A stretch of DNA of 64,000 nucleotides from Lamellibrachia satsuma (taxonomy: Eukaryota > Annelida > Polychaeta > Sabellida > Siboglinidae). The notes beneath the pieces were generated by a model. That model had not been told where the DNA came from, made no database searches, and saw nothing but the letters and a program-made list of their open reading frames with translations. This document shows, piece after piece, positions 28,431 through 40,800 of this stretch. The stretch is from the NCBI GenBank assembly GCA_033239005.1, contig BSQZ01000015.1, positions 10,171,001-10,235,000 on the forward strand, in the 5' to 3' direction. A program made the translations under genes and the position numbers. The first letter of the stretch is position 1, and every line of letters begins with the position of its first letter.

Positions 28431-28615
28431 GTCTCACTTTCTCTCTTTCCTACATCGATGGCGTGAATATATGATCCGCATTGTACGGTTCGCAAGGGAT
28501 TGATTTTGCTCGCCTCCATCTTTATATACTCAGGTGTTCCGGCACTTCCGATATCACGTGTTCCCGTTCCCGCGGTCCGTTTCGGTGTTTCCACGTGCTC
28601 CTGCGTTCCCACGTC
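27965..28615. other. No gene; CT-rich microsatellite
   Basis: 28376-28450 is (CT)n with interruptions. The rest has no recognisable coding or repeat structure. Confidence 0.6.
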
Positions 28616-28840
28616 TAAGCGCGGACGTCTGAATACAACGGCATTAAGCGCGGACGTCTGAGTACAACGGCATTAAGCGCGGACGTCTGAGTACAACGGC
28701 ATTAAGCGCGGACGTCTGAGTACAACGGCATTAAGCGCGGACGTCTGAGTACAACGGCATTAAGCGCGGACGTCTGAGTACAACGGCATTAAGCGCGGAC
28801 GTCTGAGTACGACAGCAGTAAGCGCGGACGTCTTACTAGA
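28616..28840. repeat. 29-bp tandem repeat, ~8 copies
   Basis: Units beginning taagcgcggacgtctgagta at exactly 29-bp steps from 28616 to 28819. They are nearly identical, with changes only in the first and last copies. Each unit contains a CG-rich core with the AatII site GACGTC. Confidence 0.95.
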
Positions 28841-30375
28841 ACATAACCGCAAAATGGCGTGGCGATTCTTCTATTATCCACCTGCGTTCTGCCAGTGTTC
28901 GGTCGCGTAACAACATATACATACCATAATTATATTTGATCATTATGTAATCAAAGAACATAAATCTAAGAAGGCCGTCTCATGTATTTGCCCCGAATTA
29001 TTCAAGAAAGTAGTTTAGACATTTAGTCTGAATCACCAATCCACACACGTACTGATTATATGTAGTAAATAACAATGCATTTAAGTTGCGATTAAAGGGG
29101 TTGTCTAAACAATTAAGCGAGCAATTCAACATATACAATTTAGGGGTACATTTAACATTTACGACATTAAGCGGTAATCCCAAAACTAAAGGGTATCTTT
29201 AAATAAAAAACGATCACCTCAAAACGTAAAATAAGAGGCTGAATTTTTAGATGACCCTCTTATTACAATTTTTAAATGACTCCTTAATATTTTGATGGCC
29301 CCTTAAGTTTGTCGCTTTATATGACTCCTTACATTTTATTTTGAGATAACCCATTAATTCTATGAGGTCTTTTTCAGATGAGTTAGTTACTTTGTTAAAT
29401 GACCCTTATATTTTTTAAATTATTCCTTAATTTATTTAAAAAATCCTTTAAATTTATTTGAGATAACCCCTTACATGTTCGATGTGACCCCATAATTTGT
29501 TTGATAACCCCTTAAGTTAGTGTTTTGCTATGAATCCTTACATGTTTAGATTTCCCTTAATTATATGAACTGTCCGCTTCATTTCATAATGATCCGCTAG
29601 ATATTGTTTTAATGATCCATGTTTTTTTAAATGAACCTTTACTTGGTTTGGGAAGACCCCATTATTTTATTAAATTATACCTTAATTTATTGAGACGATC
29701 AGCTGGTTCATTTATAATGACTAGTTACACATTTTAATATGATCCCTCAACTTATTTGAGAAGACGCACTTAATTTTTTAGATGATCCTTTAATTTGTTA
29801 AGACAATCAGCTAGTTCACTTGTTAATTACTTCTTACATATTTTATGACGCTCCCCTAACTTTTTTCATTTTGTGAGATGACCCCTTAATTTATTTAATT
29901 TGTTTCGAGACGATCACTTGATTTTATGAGATGATCCCATAATGTTTTGAGATGATCAGCTAGTTCATTATTAAATGACCCCTTAATGACTCCTTTTTAA
30001 ATTGTCCTTTAACTTGTTTTTGATAAAATCCCTTAATTTTAGTCATATTTAAAATTACTTTAGGTGCCCTTTAATCGTCTAGATGAACATTTTAGTTGAC
30101 TGGAATTACCGTTAACTTAATTTTTGGAGATAGACCCTTAACTGTATCAGCTGATCCTTTATTTTATTATTTTTGCGATTAAACTTAAGGTTCTAATATA
30201 AGATCACATTGCATTTTGAGATTTCCCGTAAGTTGTTCCATATGACCCCTTAATCCCCTTAATGATCAGGTATTTCTTTTTGAAATATTTTTAATGATCC
30301 CTCAAATAATTGTTTGAGATAATCCCTTAATTGAGTGTAGATTACATATTTTATTTGTTGAGGCGACCCTTTTAA
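28841..30375. other. AT-rich region with a degenerate short repeat
   Basis: From about 29,220 a decayed 20-25-bp theme (gatgaccccttaatttttt, gatcagctagttcatt) recurs dozens of times. No gene or element ends seen. Confidence 0.65.
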
Positions 30376-30635
30376 AAGCGTTGACACACTAGACATCGCT
30401 ATTGGTTGCAACCGGTTGCAACCGATAGAGGTTGCGGTTGCAACCGATAGAGATGTCTAGTGTGTCTCCAACTTTTTGGCCCTATCGGTTCCATCCGTTC
30501 CATCACGACATTGTCTATCGGATGGATCCTAACCGCTTATTGCAAGTGTAGCACCAAAGTGGCAGCGCCTATCGGTTAGCCTCGACTTGATACGAGTCAA
30601 GTTACATGTATACGCGTTAGCGTTGCTACGCGGCA

Positions 30636-31194
30636 TCAGGCAGTCACATGATCTGCACAACATGGACACAAAAAGGAGCGGGACATCATTGAGCTGTTAT
30701 TGTTGTCAATGACTCGCTTGTATTCGTGCTTCAACCATTTTATTTTATTTCTGCACTGCTTGAAAGAACGCATGAAACCACGCGCCGCCATTTCTTCAGA
30801 GATGCGTTCGAAAACTCGATCTCTTGTCTCGACGCATTCCATCAGTTGCCCCTGGTTGTCAACATTCCATCAGCTGCCCCTGGATGTCAACATTCCATCC
30901 AGCTGCCACTGGATGTCAACATTCCATCAGCTGCCCCTTGATGTCAACATTCCATCAGCTGCCCCTTGATGTCAACATTCCATCAGCTGCCCCTGGATTT
31001 CAACATTCCATCAGCTGCCCCTGGATGTCAACATTCCATCAGCTGCCCCTGGATGTCAACATTCCATCCAGCTGCCCCTGAATGTCAACATTCGCCCAAA
31101 TGTCAATGATTGCCGATACTTCGGCATTCGTCCAATTAATGTTCGACGGTTTACATTCCTCGTTGCCGGTAGACGCATCTGCTTTGGAATCCAT
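30636..31194 (-). pseudogene. Myb/SANT-like DNA-binding gene broken by a minisatellite
   Basis: ATG at 31194. The first part (NWTNAEVSAIIDIWANVDIQ, 31140-31085) is the start of a trihelix Myb/SANT domain. The second part (RVFERISEEMAARGFMRSF, then QCRNKIKWLKHEYKRV, 30830-30700) is the rest of the same domain. In between, ~9 copies of a 28-bp unit derived from the codons at the junction have been inserted; since 28 is not a multiple of three, the frame is lost. In Harbinger elements such proteins bring the transposase to the ends. Confidence 0.75.
30835..31088. repeat. 28-bp minisatellite within the Myb/SANT gene
   Basis: Nine near-identical units (attccatcagctgcccctgg plus 8 bp), with an extra base in two of them. 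The unit is a duplication of the coding sequence for VDIQGQL(M). Confidence 0.9.
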
Positions 31195-31413
31195 TTTGTC
31201 GTCGAACGAACATCACATGGGTCAAGGTTAGCAATCAATTCCGGTGGGCACCGGTGACGGGGGTTATTTTTAGGGCTCTAACGTTCGGTTCCAGCGTCTG
31301 CGGATGTAGTGAGTGAACGGTAAAAAATCCCGTCCCGATAGCAAATCTCAATCGGTTGCAACCGGTTACAACTGATAGCAAGAAAACGATGCCTAGTGGG
31401 TCAACGGTATTAA

Positions 31414-34400
31414 TTACATCCCTTTTTCTTTACCACTTTGTCTGACTCGGTCCAATTGTTTGCCAACATGTAGTTACTGCCTTGCGTTACCTGGAAGGTT
31501 ATATGAACGACATTCCATAATAATTATGTTCTCCCAGAAATCACTCGGCTCACTCTTTCTGCGATTCCTATGTTAATCATACGTTTGTGAACGTCGAGTG
31601 GGTGTCAGCATGGTTAGCCGTTATAAGGGTGAACATGAGGATGATGATGCCGATGAGGAGGAGGAGCAGAATGCTGAAGCTGAGGATGTCTATGTCTTCG
31701 TCCTCATAATCGCAATAATGAGCACCCTCATTGTCATCAGCTTCGTCATCATCATCACTATCATCAGCATCATCATCACCATCACTAAGACCGCTTAATT
31801 GTCTTCTTCTTCTTCCTCCTCATCATCACCATAACCATTTACCACCCTCATTATCACATTATCACCATCGTTATTATTATTGTCATCATTATCATCATCG
31901 TCATAATCATCATCATCATTATCATCGCCACTAAGATGACCCCTTAATTGTCATCATCATCATAATCGTTTATCACCCTCATCATCACCTTCTACATCAT
32001 CATTATTAACATCATCATCATCATCATAATGATTATCATCATAATTTTTATGATATTACCGGTCGATTTATTACATTACCGGTCGATTATTACATTACTG
32101 GTTGTAACAATTGATCGAAAAAACACTTATAAAATGTGTTCTTTGGGACTTTGAGAAAACTTGACCGTTTTCTAATTGTTTGACGTCGCTTTGATTCCCT
32201 CGAAGATCACTAGGAAGACGTCATCGTGTACATATTACAAACAGATTATCAAAAAGACTCAGTACTCAGCGTTTTCATGGTACATATATAAAAGTAGGGC
32301 TCCCAAAAAGCCCTAATCAAGACGCATACGTACGACCTGATTCAGTTTATTGAAGGAGTAGTGGTCCTAATCCGGAAATGTGCATGAATTGGGTGAAGGT
32401 CGCACAGGAACAATACCAGTGAGCAATGTAGGACGAAACAAAAGGACGGGTAAGTACGGAACCGTGACCGAGTATGAATGACAGTGAGGCGGTCATGTCG
32501 TCTGCTCGGTGGACGATTGATGTCCGCTTTAGAGGTAAGACCACAGTAGAGAATTGCATTGGTGGCCATGTTAACGTTTTGTCTGATTATGAGAAAACGT
32601 GACTATCAAAAGTTCTTAAAATGTTTCTCAGCTACTGCTATCATCTCATTGACATGCTGACCAAGTTTTGTCAAAATCACATACCTCCAGCTCTTTTAAA
32701 ACGCCCCGACCTGCGATGCCCGTCATTTTTGACAAAAATAGCCATGTATTCATGCGCCCACGTGGCCGATAGCAAAAAAATTCCCATAAATCCCTCCGCC
32801 TGCTAAACTCTTAAAAAATGCACTATTTCACAGCCAATAGCTTCTATAAACAAACCTGTGAATATGCTTGCTCAATTGCACTTATGTCACATCGTATGAA
32901 TTGTTTAAATTCACATATCGCAATTTAATACGCCCTACATTCGTGAAACAATAAACAGGAAGGTCAACAGTGGACTTACTCCGTTAATGGGCTCGGTGCT
33001 CGGCTGGACCTCGGTTGGATCGCGGCCGGACCTCGGTGTAACAGCGACTGGCTGGCAAGAAGTACTCGTTTATCGAACAAGGTACTTACTACAGAGTGCA
33101 GCTTCATTATAATCCGGTAAGAAAATATAATGTACTTGTTATCAGTAAAAAGTTATCGACTAAGTTCACATTTGTTGATTTGGCGTACAAGTAATTGACT
33201 TAGCTTTACACGTGGAGTAATACTGCCGGAGTAATAAACCAGGTCTTTACACCTGGAGTAATACTACCGGAGTAATAAACCAGGTCTTTACACCTGGAGT
33301 AATACTGCCGGAGTAATAAACCAGGTCTTTACGTGACGGCTTTTAGATGACCCTGGCACCGTGCCAATGGTACTTATAGTGATAGTTATTATCATGATTA
33401 CTGTTTAGTATTTATAAACAAGGTTTAAATGTAGTTTCCAGGAAGATGTGATAGTGTTGTAGTGAATGTTCTATCACTTTTTGTATTGCAACACTCTTTA
33501 CATGGCGTTGTCATGACGACGAGATTTCGACTGTGTGGACGGTTGAACCACTCCAACAGGCATCTAGATACAACGGAAAAGCTTGAAGCTACGCTTACGG
33601 TGAGGTGACACGGAGAATCCCCACTTCGCCATCTCCCACTTCGCCAACTCCCACTTCGCCTACAGATGTTTTTTTTCCAATTTGCCTACTCTGCGTTAGG
33701 GCAGCTCTCCCACATTGTCACTAGCCTGCAGTACTCAGTGTCAAATATTTGAAGACAACTGATACATACGGATTTAATTGAAATGTTAAATAAAAAATAA
33801 AAGGTCCATGTCACTAAACTTTCACTGCTGCTCTTTACAATAATGTCCCAAAGGCCGTGCAAAAAAGGTTTATCTTTAAAACTTTCTTTGCAAAAAAAAA
33901 AACTGAATTTGTATTGACTCAGATTTACCTCAATAAAAACGGTATGCCCGTTCCGCCCATCGCGAATCGGGTTCACTTACGTCCAAATGTGTAGTGTGTG
34001 ACTAGTTTAAGTAATGTGAGCAGTCTGTTTAATAAAAAATGCCAATTTAAAAAAAAATCATCGAAAGAATTGACTTTAGATATCGTAATGATCAAAACAG
34101 TGGATATGCAAAATGGTAAACACGGGGTCAATGCTTATCATGGGCGTGACTTCCATCCTCTCGCCGACCACATGACAAAGTTACGAATTTCAAAAAAAAA
34201 GAAAATCGTGATTTTTTTTCACTTCAGTTAATGCTAAAACAAGCATTAACTAGTTTGATAGTTTCTCTGATGATTTCACAAAAACTACATACAACAGTTG
34301 CACGAGCTAGCATGTTGCAGGGGATACTAGGTAGGTTTGGTTTTCCGTAAAATTTATAAGAAATTGAGACTACAGAAATTGAGACTAGCAAAAAAAAGAC

Positions 34401-34429
34401 TTGATTAAGCACATTTAACTGATAGATGC
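31414..34429. other. No supported gene; simple repeats and a dispersed repeat
   Basis: 31,600-32,050 is (ATC)n-rich in three blocks. 32,060-32,105 has three copies of attaccggtcga. 33,204-33,332 has three copies of a 42-bp unit (ggagtaatactgccggagta). 33,325-33,460 matches 61,645-61,780. 34,000-34,430 is AT-rich. Short open frames in this span have no recognisable motif. Confidence 0.6.
33325..33460. repeat. Dispersed repeat, copy A
   Basis: gtgacggcttttagatgacc followed by ctggcaccgtgccaatg matches 61,652-61,700 (gtgacggcttttgaatgact, ctggcaccctgccaatg), and similarity continues through tataaacaagg. The unit is unnamed; its ends are not defined. Confidence 0.7.
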
Positions 34430-34867
34430 CAAAGAGTGAAGATAGCTAATTGCTATCCAGCCGTACTACATGCTTCATGTGGTGTTCCTCAGGGTTCTGT
34501 TCTTGGACCATTACTTTTTATTCTTAGCACTACTCCACTCAATTACGCTATTCATACTCACAAGTTGGACCACCACCTATATGCAGATGATACACAGATT
34601 TACCTTTCCTCAGCTACCCCGGATACAAATTGCTCCTTAAACCAATTCAGGGATTGTCTCCAAGATATATTCCACTAGATGACTGACAGGAAATTAAAGT
34701 TAAATGCAAATAAAACAGAGTTTCTTATTATTGGTACGCAAAAGCAGATAGGTAAATTTTATTATTTTTTCCCGACACCTATGGCTATGTTAAGCCAGAA
34801 TTTCACACCGGCCGTCTCAGCACGGAAATTAGGGGTCACCTTTGATAATAATTTTATTTTATTTTAA
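34430..34867 (+). pseudogene. L2/CR1-like LINE reverse transcriptase, 5' of the big array
   Basis: [16 protein letters not shown], then [10 protein letters not shown] (active site), a nonsense TAG at 34676-34678, then DRKLKLNANKTEFLIIGT and KLGVTFD. These are consecutive RT blocks of an L2/CR1-type LINE. The sequence passes directly into the 23/25-bp minisatellite at about 34868. Confidence 0.85.
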
Positions 34868-37800
34868 TTTTTAAATAGTTTGTTACTGCTCTTGTTAGCA
34901 GTTTGTTACTGCGCTTGTTAGCAGTTTGTTACTGCTCTTGTTAGCAGTTTGTTACAGCGCTTGTTAGCAGTTTGTTACTGCTCTTGTTAGCAGTTTGTAA
35001 AACTGCTCTTGATAGCAGTTTCTTACTGCTCTTGTTAGCAGTATATTACTTCTCGTGTTAGTAGTTTGTAAAACTGCTATTGTTAGCAGTTTGTTACTGT
35101 TCTTATTAGCAGTTTGTTACTGCTCTTGTTAGCAGTGTGTTACTGCTCGTGTTAGCAGTTCTTCTTAGCTGTTTGTTGCTGCTCTTGTTAGCAGTGTGTT
35201 ACTGCTCTTGTTAGCAGTTTGTAAAACTGCTCTTGTTAGCAGTGTGTTACTGCTCTTGTTAGCAATTTGTTACTGCTCTTGTTACCAGTTTGTAAAACTG
35301 CTTTTGTTAGCAGATTGTTATTGCTCTTGTTAGCAGTTTGTAAAACTGCTGTTGTTAGCAGTTTGTTACTGCTGTTGTTAGCAGTTTGTTACTGCTCTTC
35401 TTAGCAGTTTGTAAAACTGCTATTCTTAGCAGTTTGTTACTGCTCTTGTTAGCAGTTTGTTACTGCTCTTGTTAGCAGTTTGTAGAACTGCTTTTGTTAG
35501 CAGTTTGTCACTGCCCTTGTTAGCAGTTTGTAAAACTGCTATTTTTAGCAGTTTGTTACTGCTTTAGTTAGCAGTTTGTAAAACTGCTCTTGTTAGCAGT
35601 TTGTTACTGCTATTGTTAGCAGTGTGTTACTGCACTTGTTAGCAGTTTGTTACTGCTCTTGTTAGCAATTTGTTACTGCTCTTGTTAGCAGTTTGTTACT
35701 GCTCTTGTTAGCAGTTTGTAAAACTGCTCTTGTTAGCGGTTTGTTACTGCTCTTGTTAGCAGTGTGTTACTGCTCGTGTTAGCAGTTCTTCTTAGCTGTT
35801 TGTTGCTGCTCATGTTAGCAGTGTGTTACTGTTCTTGTTAGCAGTTTGTTACTGCTCTTGTTAGCAGTTTGTAAAACTGCTCTTGTTAGCAGTTTGTTAC
35901 TGCTCTTGTTAGCAATTTGTTACTGCTCTTGTTAGCAGTATGTTACTGCTCTTGTTAGCAGTTTGTAAAACTGCTCTTGTTAACAGTTTGTTACTGCTCT
36001 TGTTAGCAGTTTGTTACTGCTCTTGTTAGGAGTTTGTAAAACTGCTCTTGTTGGCGGTTTGTTACTGCTCTTGTTAGCAGTTTGTTACTACCCTTGTTTG
36101 CAGTTTGTTACTGCTCTTGTTAGCAGTTTGTTACTGCTCTTGTTAGCAATTTGTTACTGCTCTTGTTAGCAGTTTGTTACTGCTCTTTTTAGCAGCTTGT
36201 AAAACTGCTCTTGTTAGCGGTTTGTTACTGCTCTTGTTAGCAGTGTGTTACTGCTCGTGTTAGCAGTTCTTCTTAGCTGTTTGTTGCTGCTCTTGTTAGC
36301 AGTTTGTTACTGCTCTTGTTAACAGTTTGTAAAACTGCTCATGTTAGCAGTTTGTTGCTGCTCTTGTTAGCAGTTTGTTACTGCTCTCGTTAGCAGTTTT
36401 GTAAAACTGATCTTGTTGGCGATTTGTTACTGCTCTTGTTAGCAATTTGTTACTGCTCTTGTTAGCAGTTTGTAAAACTGCTCTTGTTAGCAGTTTGTTA
36501 CTGCTCTTGTTAGAACTTTGTAAAAATGCTCTTGTTAGCAGTTTGTTACTGCTCTTGTTAGCAGTTTGTTACTGCTCCTGATTGCAGTTTGTAAAACTGC
36601 TCTTTTTAGCAGTTTGTTACTGCTCTTGTTAGCAGTTTGTTACTGTTCGTGTTAGCAGTTTGTAAAACAGTTCTTGTTAGCAGTTTGTTGCTGTTATTGT
36701 TAGCAGTTTGTTACTGCTCTTGAGAGCAGTTTGTAAAACTGCTCTTGTTAGCAGTTTGGTACTGCTCTTGTTAGCAGTTTGTTACTGCTCTTGTTATCAG
36801 TTTGTTACTGCTCTTGTTTGTAGTTTTTCACTGATCTTGTTAGCAGTTTGTAGAACTGCTTTTGTTAACAGCTTGTTACTGCTCTTGTTAGTAGTTTGTT
36901 ACTGCTCTTGTTAGCACTTTATTACTGCTGTTGTTAGCAATTTGTTACTGCTCTTGTGAGCAGTTTATTACTGCTCTTGTTAGCAGTTTTTAAAACTGCT
37001 CTTGTTAGCAGTTTGTTACTGCTCTTCTTAGCAGTTTTTACTGCTCTTGTTAGCAGTTTGTAAAAATGTTCTTGTTAGCAGTTTGTTACAGCTCTTGTTA
37101 GCAGTTTGTAAAACTGCTCTTATTAGCAGTTTGTTACTGCTTTTGTTAGCAGTGTGTTATTGCTCTTGTGAGCCGTTTATTACTGCTCTTGTTAGCAGAT
37201 TGTTACTGCTCTTGTTAGCAGTTTGTAAAACTGCTCTTGTTAGCAGTTTCTTACTGCTCTTTTTAGCAGTTTGTTACTGCTCTTGTTAGCAGTTTGGTAC
37301 TGCGTTTGTTAGCAGTTTGTTACTGCTCTTGTTAGCAGTTTGTTACTGCCCTTGTTAGCAGTTTGTCATTGCTCTTGTTAGCAGTTTGTAGAACTGCTTT
37401 TGTTAGCAGCATGTTACTGCTCTTGTTAGCAGTTTGTTACTGCTCTTGTTAGCAGTTTGTTACTGCTCTTGTTAGCAGTTTGTAAAACTGCTCATGTTAG
37501 CAGTTTGTTACTGCTCTTGTTAGCAGTTTGTTACTGCTCTTGTTAGCAGTTTGTTACTGCTCTTGTAATCACTTTGAAAACTGCTCTTGTTAGCAGTTTG
37601 TTACTGCTCTTCTTAGCAGTTTGTAAAACTGCTCTTCTTAGCAGTTTCTTACTGCTCTTTTTAGCAGTTTGTTACTGCTCTTGTTACCATTTTTTTACTG
37701 CTCTTGTTAGCAGTTTGTAAAACTGCTCTTGTTAGCAGTTTGTTACTGTTCTTGTTAGCAGTTTGTAAAACAGCTCTTGTTAGCAGTTTGTTGCTGCTCT

Positions 37801-40800
37801 TGTTAGCAGTTTGTTACTGCTCTTGTGAGCAGTTTGTAAAACTGCTCTTGTTAGCAGTTTGTAGAACTGCTCTTGTTAGCAGTTTGTTACTGCTCTTGTT
37901 AGCAGTTTGGTACTGCGTTTGTTAGCAGTTTGTTACTGCTCTTTTTAGCAGTTTGTTACTGCTCTTGTTAGCAATTTGTTACTGCTCTTGTTAGCAGTTT
38001 GTTACTGCTCTTGTTGGCAGTTTGTTACTGCTCTTGTTAGCTGTTTGTAAAACTGCTCTTGTTAGTAGTTTGTTACTGCTCTTCTTAGCAGTGTGTTACT
38101 GCTCTTGTTAGCAGTTTGTTACTGCTCTTGTAATCACTTTGAAAACTGCTCTTGTTAGCAGTTTGTTACTGCTCTTCTTAGCAGTTTGTAAAACTGCTCT
38201 TCTTAGCAGTTTGTAAAACTGCTCTTGTTAGCGGTTTGTTACTGCTCTTGTAAGCAGTGTGTTGCTGCTCGTGTTAGCAGTTCTTCTAAGCTGTTTGTTG
38301 CTGCTCATGTTAGCAGTGTGTTACTGTTCTTGTTAGTAGTTTGTTACTGCTCTTGTTAGCAGTTTGTAAAACTGCTCTTGTTAGCAGTTTGTTACTGCTC
38401 TTGTTAGCAATTTGTTACTGCTCTTGTTAGCAGTATGTTACTGCCCTTGTTAGCAGTTTGTAAAACTGCTCTTGTTAACAGTTTGTTACTGCTCTTGTTA
38501 GCAGTTTGTTACTGCTCTTGTTAGAAGTTTGTAAAACTGCTCTTGTTGGCGGTTTGTTACTGCTCTTGTTAGCAGTTTGTTACTACCCTTGTTTGCAGTT
38601 TGTTACTGCTCTTGTTAGCGGTTTGTTACTGCTCTTGTTAGCAATTTGTTACTGCTCTTGTTAGCAGTTTGTTACTTCTCTTTTTAGCAGTTTGTAAAAC
38701 TGCTCTTGTTAGCGGTTTGTTACTGCTCTTGTTAGCAGTGTGTTACTGCTCGTGTTAGCAGTTCTTCTTAGCTGTTTGTTGCTGCTCTTGTTAGCAGTTT
38801 GTTACTGCTCTTGTTAACAGTTTGTAAAACTGCTCATGTTAGCAGTTTGTTGCTGCTCTTGTTAGCAGTTTGTTACTGCTCTCGTTAGCAGTTTTGTAAA
38901 ACTGATCTTGTTGGCGATTTGTTACTGCTTTTGTTAGCAGTTTGTTACTGCTCTTGTTAGCAATTTGTTACTGCTCTTGTTAGCAGTTAGTTAGTGCTCT
39001 TTTTAGCAGTTTGTAAAACTGCTCTTGTTAGCGGTTTGTCACTGCTCTTGTTAGCAGTGTGTTACTGCTCGTGTTAGCAGTTCTTCTTAGCTGTTTGTTG
39101 CTGCTCTTGTTAGCAGTTTGTTACTGCTCTTGTTAACAGTTTGTAAAACTGTTCATGTTAGCAGTTTGCTGCTGCTCTTGTTAGCAGTTTCTTACTGCTC
39201 TCGTTAGCAGTTTTGTAAAACTGATCTTGTTGGCGATTTGTTACTGCTCTTGTTGGCAATTTGTTACTGCTCTTGTTAGCAGTTTGTAAAACTGCTCTTG
39301 TTAGCAGTTTGTTACTGCTCTTGTTAGAACTTTGTAAAAATGCTCTTGTTAGCAGTTTGTTACTGCTCTTATTAGCAGTTTGTTACTGCTCCTGTTAGCA
39401 GTTTGTAAAACTGCTCTTTTTAGCAGTTTGTTACTGCTCTTGTTAGCAGTTTGTTACTGTTCGTGTTAGCAGTTTGTAAAACTGCTCTCGTTAGCAGTTT
39501 GGTACTGCTCTTGTTAGCAGTTTGTTACTGCTCTTGTTATCAGTTTGTTACTGTTCTTGTTTGTAGTTTTTCACTGATCTTGTTAGCAGTTTGTAGAACT
39601 GCTTTTGTTAGCAGCTTGTTACTGCTCTTGTTAGCAGTTTGTTACTGCTCTTGTTAGCACTTTATTACTGCTGTTGTTAGCAATTTGTTACTGCTCTTGT
39701 GAGCAGTTTATTACTGCTCTTGTTAGCAGTTTGTAAAACTGCTCTTGTTAGCAGTTTGTTACTGCTCTTCTTAGCAGTTTTTACTGCTCTTGTTAGCAGT
39801 TTGTAAAAATGTTCTTGTTAGCAGTTTGTTACAGCTCTTGTTAGCAGTTTGTAAAACTGCTCTTATTAGCAGTTTGTTACTGCTTTTGTTAGCAGTGTGT
39901 TACTGCTCTTGTGAGCAGTTTATTACTGCTCTTGTTAGCAGATTGTTACTGCTCTTGTTTGCAGTTTGTAAAACTGCTCTTGTTAGCAGTTTCTTACTGC
40001 TCTTTTTAGCAGTTTGTTACTGCTCTTGTTAGCAGTTTGTTACTGCTCTTGTTAGCAGTTTGTAAAACTGCTCTTGTTAGCAGTTTGTTACTGCTCTTGT
40101 TAGCAGTTTGTTACTGCTCTCGTTAGCAGTTTGTAAAACTGCTATTTTTAGCAGTTTGTTACTGCTCTTGTTAGCAGTTTGTTACTGCTCTTGTTAGCAG
40201 TTTGTAAAACTGCTCTTGTTAGCAGTTTGTTACTGCTCTTGTTAGCAGTTTGTTACTGCTCTTGTTAGCAGTTTGTTACTGCTCTTGTTGGCAGTTTGTT
40301 ACTGCTCTTGTTAGCAGTTTGTAAAACTGCTCTTGTTAACAGTTTGTTACTGCTCTTGTTAGCAGTTTGTTACTGCTCTCGTTAGCAGTTTTGTAAAACT
40401 GATCTTGTTGGCGATTTGTTACTGCTCTTGTTAGCAGTTTGTTACTGCTCTTGTTAGCAGTTTGTAAAACTGCTCTTGTTAGCAGTTTGTTACTGCTCTT
40501 GTTAGCAGTTTGTTACTGCTCTTGTTAGCACTTTGTAAAACTGCTCTTGTTAGCAGTTTGTTACTGCTCTTGTTAGCAGTTTGTTACTGCTCCTGTTAGC
40601 AGTTTGTAAACTGCTCTTTTTTAGCAGTTTGTTACTGCTCTTGATAGCAGTGTGTTACTGCTATTGTGAGCAGTTTTACAAACTGCACTTGTTAGCAGTT
40701 TGTTACTGCTCTTTTTAGCAGTTTGTTACTGCTATTGTTACAATTTGTTACTGCTCTTGTTAGCAGTTTGTTACTGCTCTTGTAAGCAGTGTGTTACTGC

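Larger units (their letters stand above)
30376..31410 (-). mobile_element. Harbinger-like non-autonomous DNA transposon, 1,035 bp
   Basis: Imperfect inverted ends of ~55 bp (GTTGACACACTAGACATCG at left; GTTGACCCACTAGGCATCG as reverse complement at right), each followed by GGTTGCAACC/GGTTGTAACC palindromes. TAA trinucleotides flank both ends (30373-30375 and 31411-31413), fitting the 3-bp TWA duplications of PIF/Harbinger. It contains only the Myb/SANT-type accessory gene; no transposase is present. The single-base offset between the outermost bases makes the exact ends slightly uncertain. Confidence 0.6.

Noticed and set aside
27965..28615. Right terminal repeat of the second Polinton
   Set aside because: I looked for the copy 1 end sequence and for a match to the 23.3-kb side and found none.
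28616..28840. Possible CRISPR array (29-bp repeats)
   Set aside because: There are no spacers; units abut directly, and the DNA is eukaryotic.
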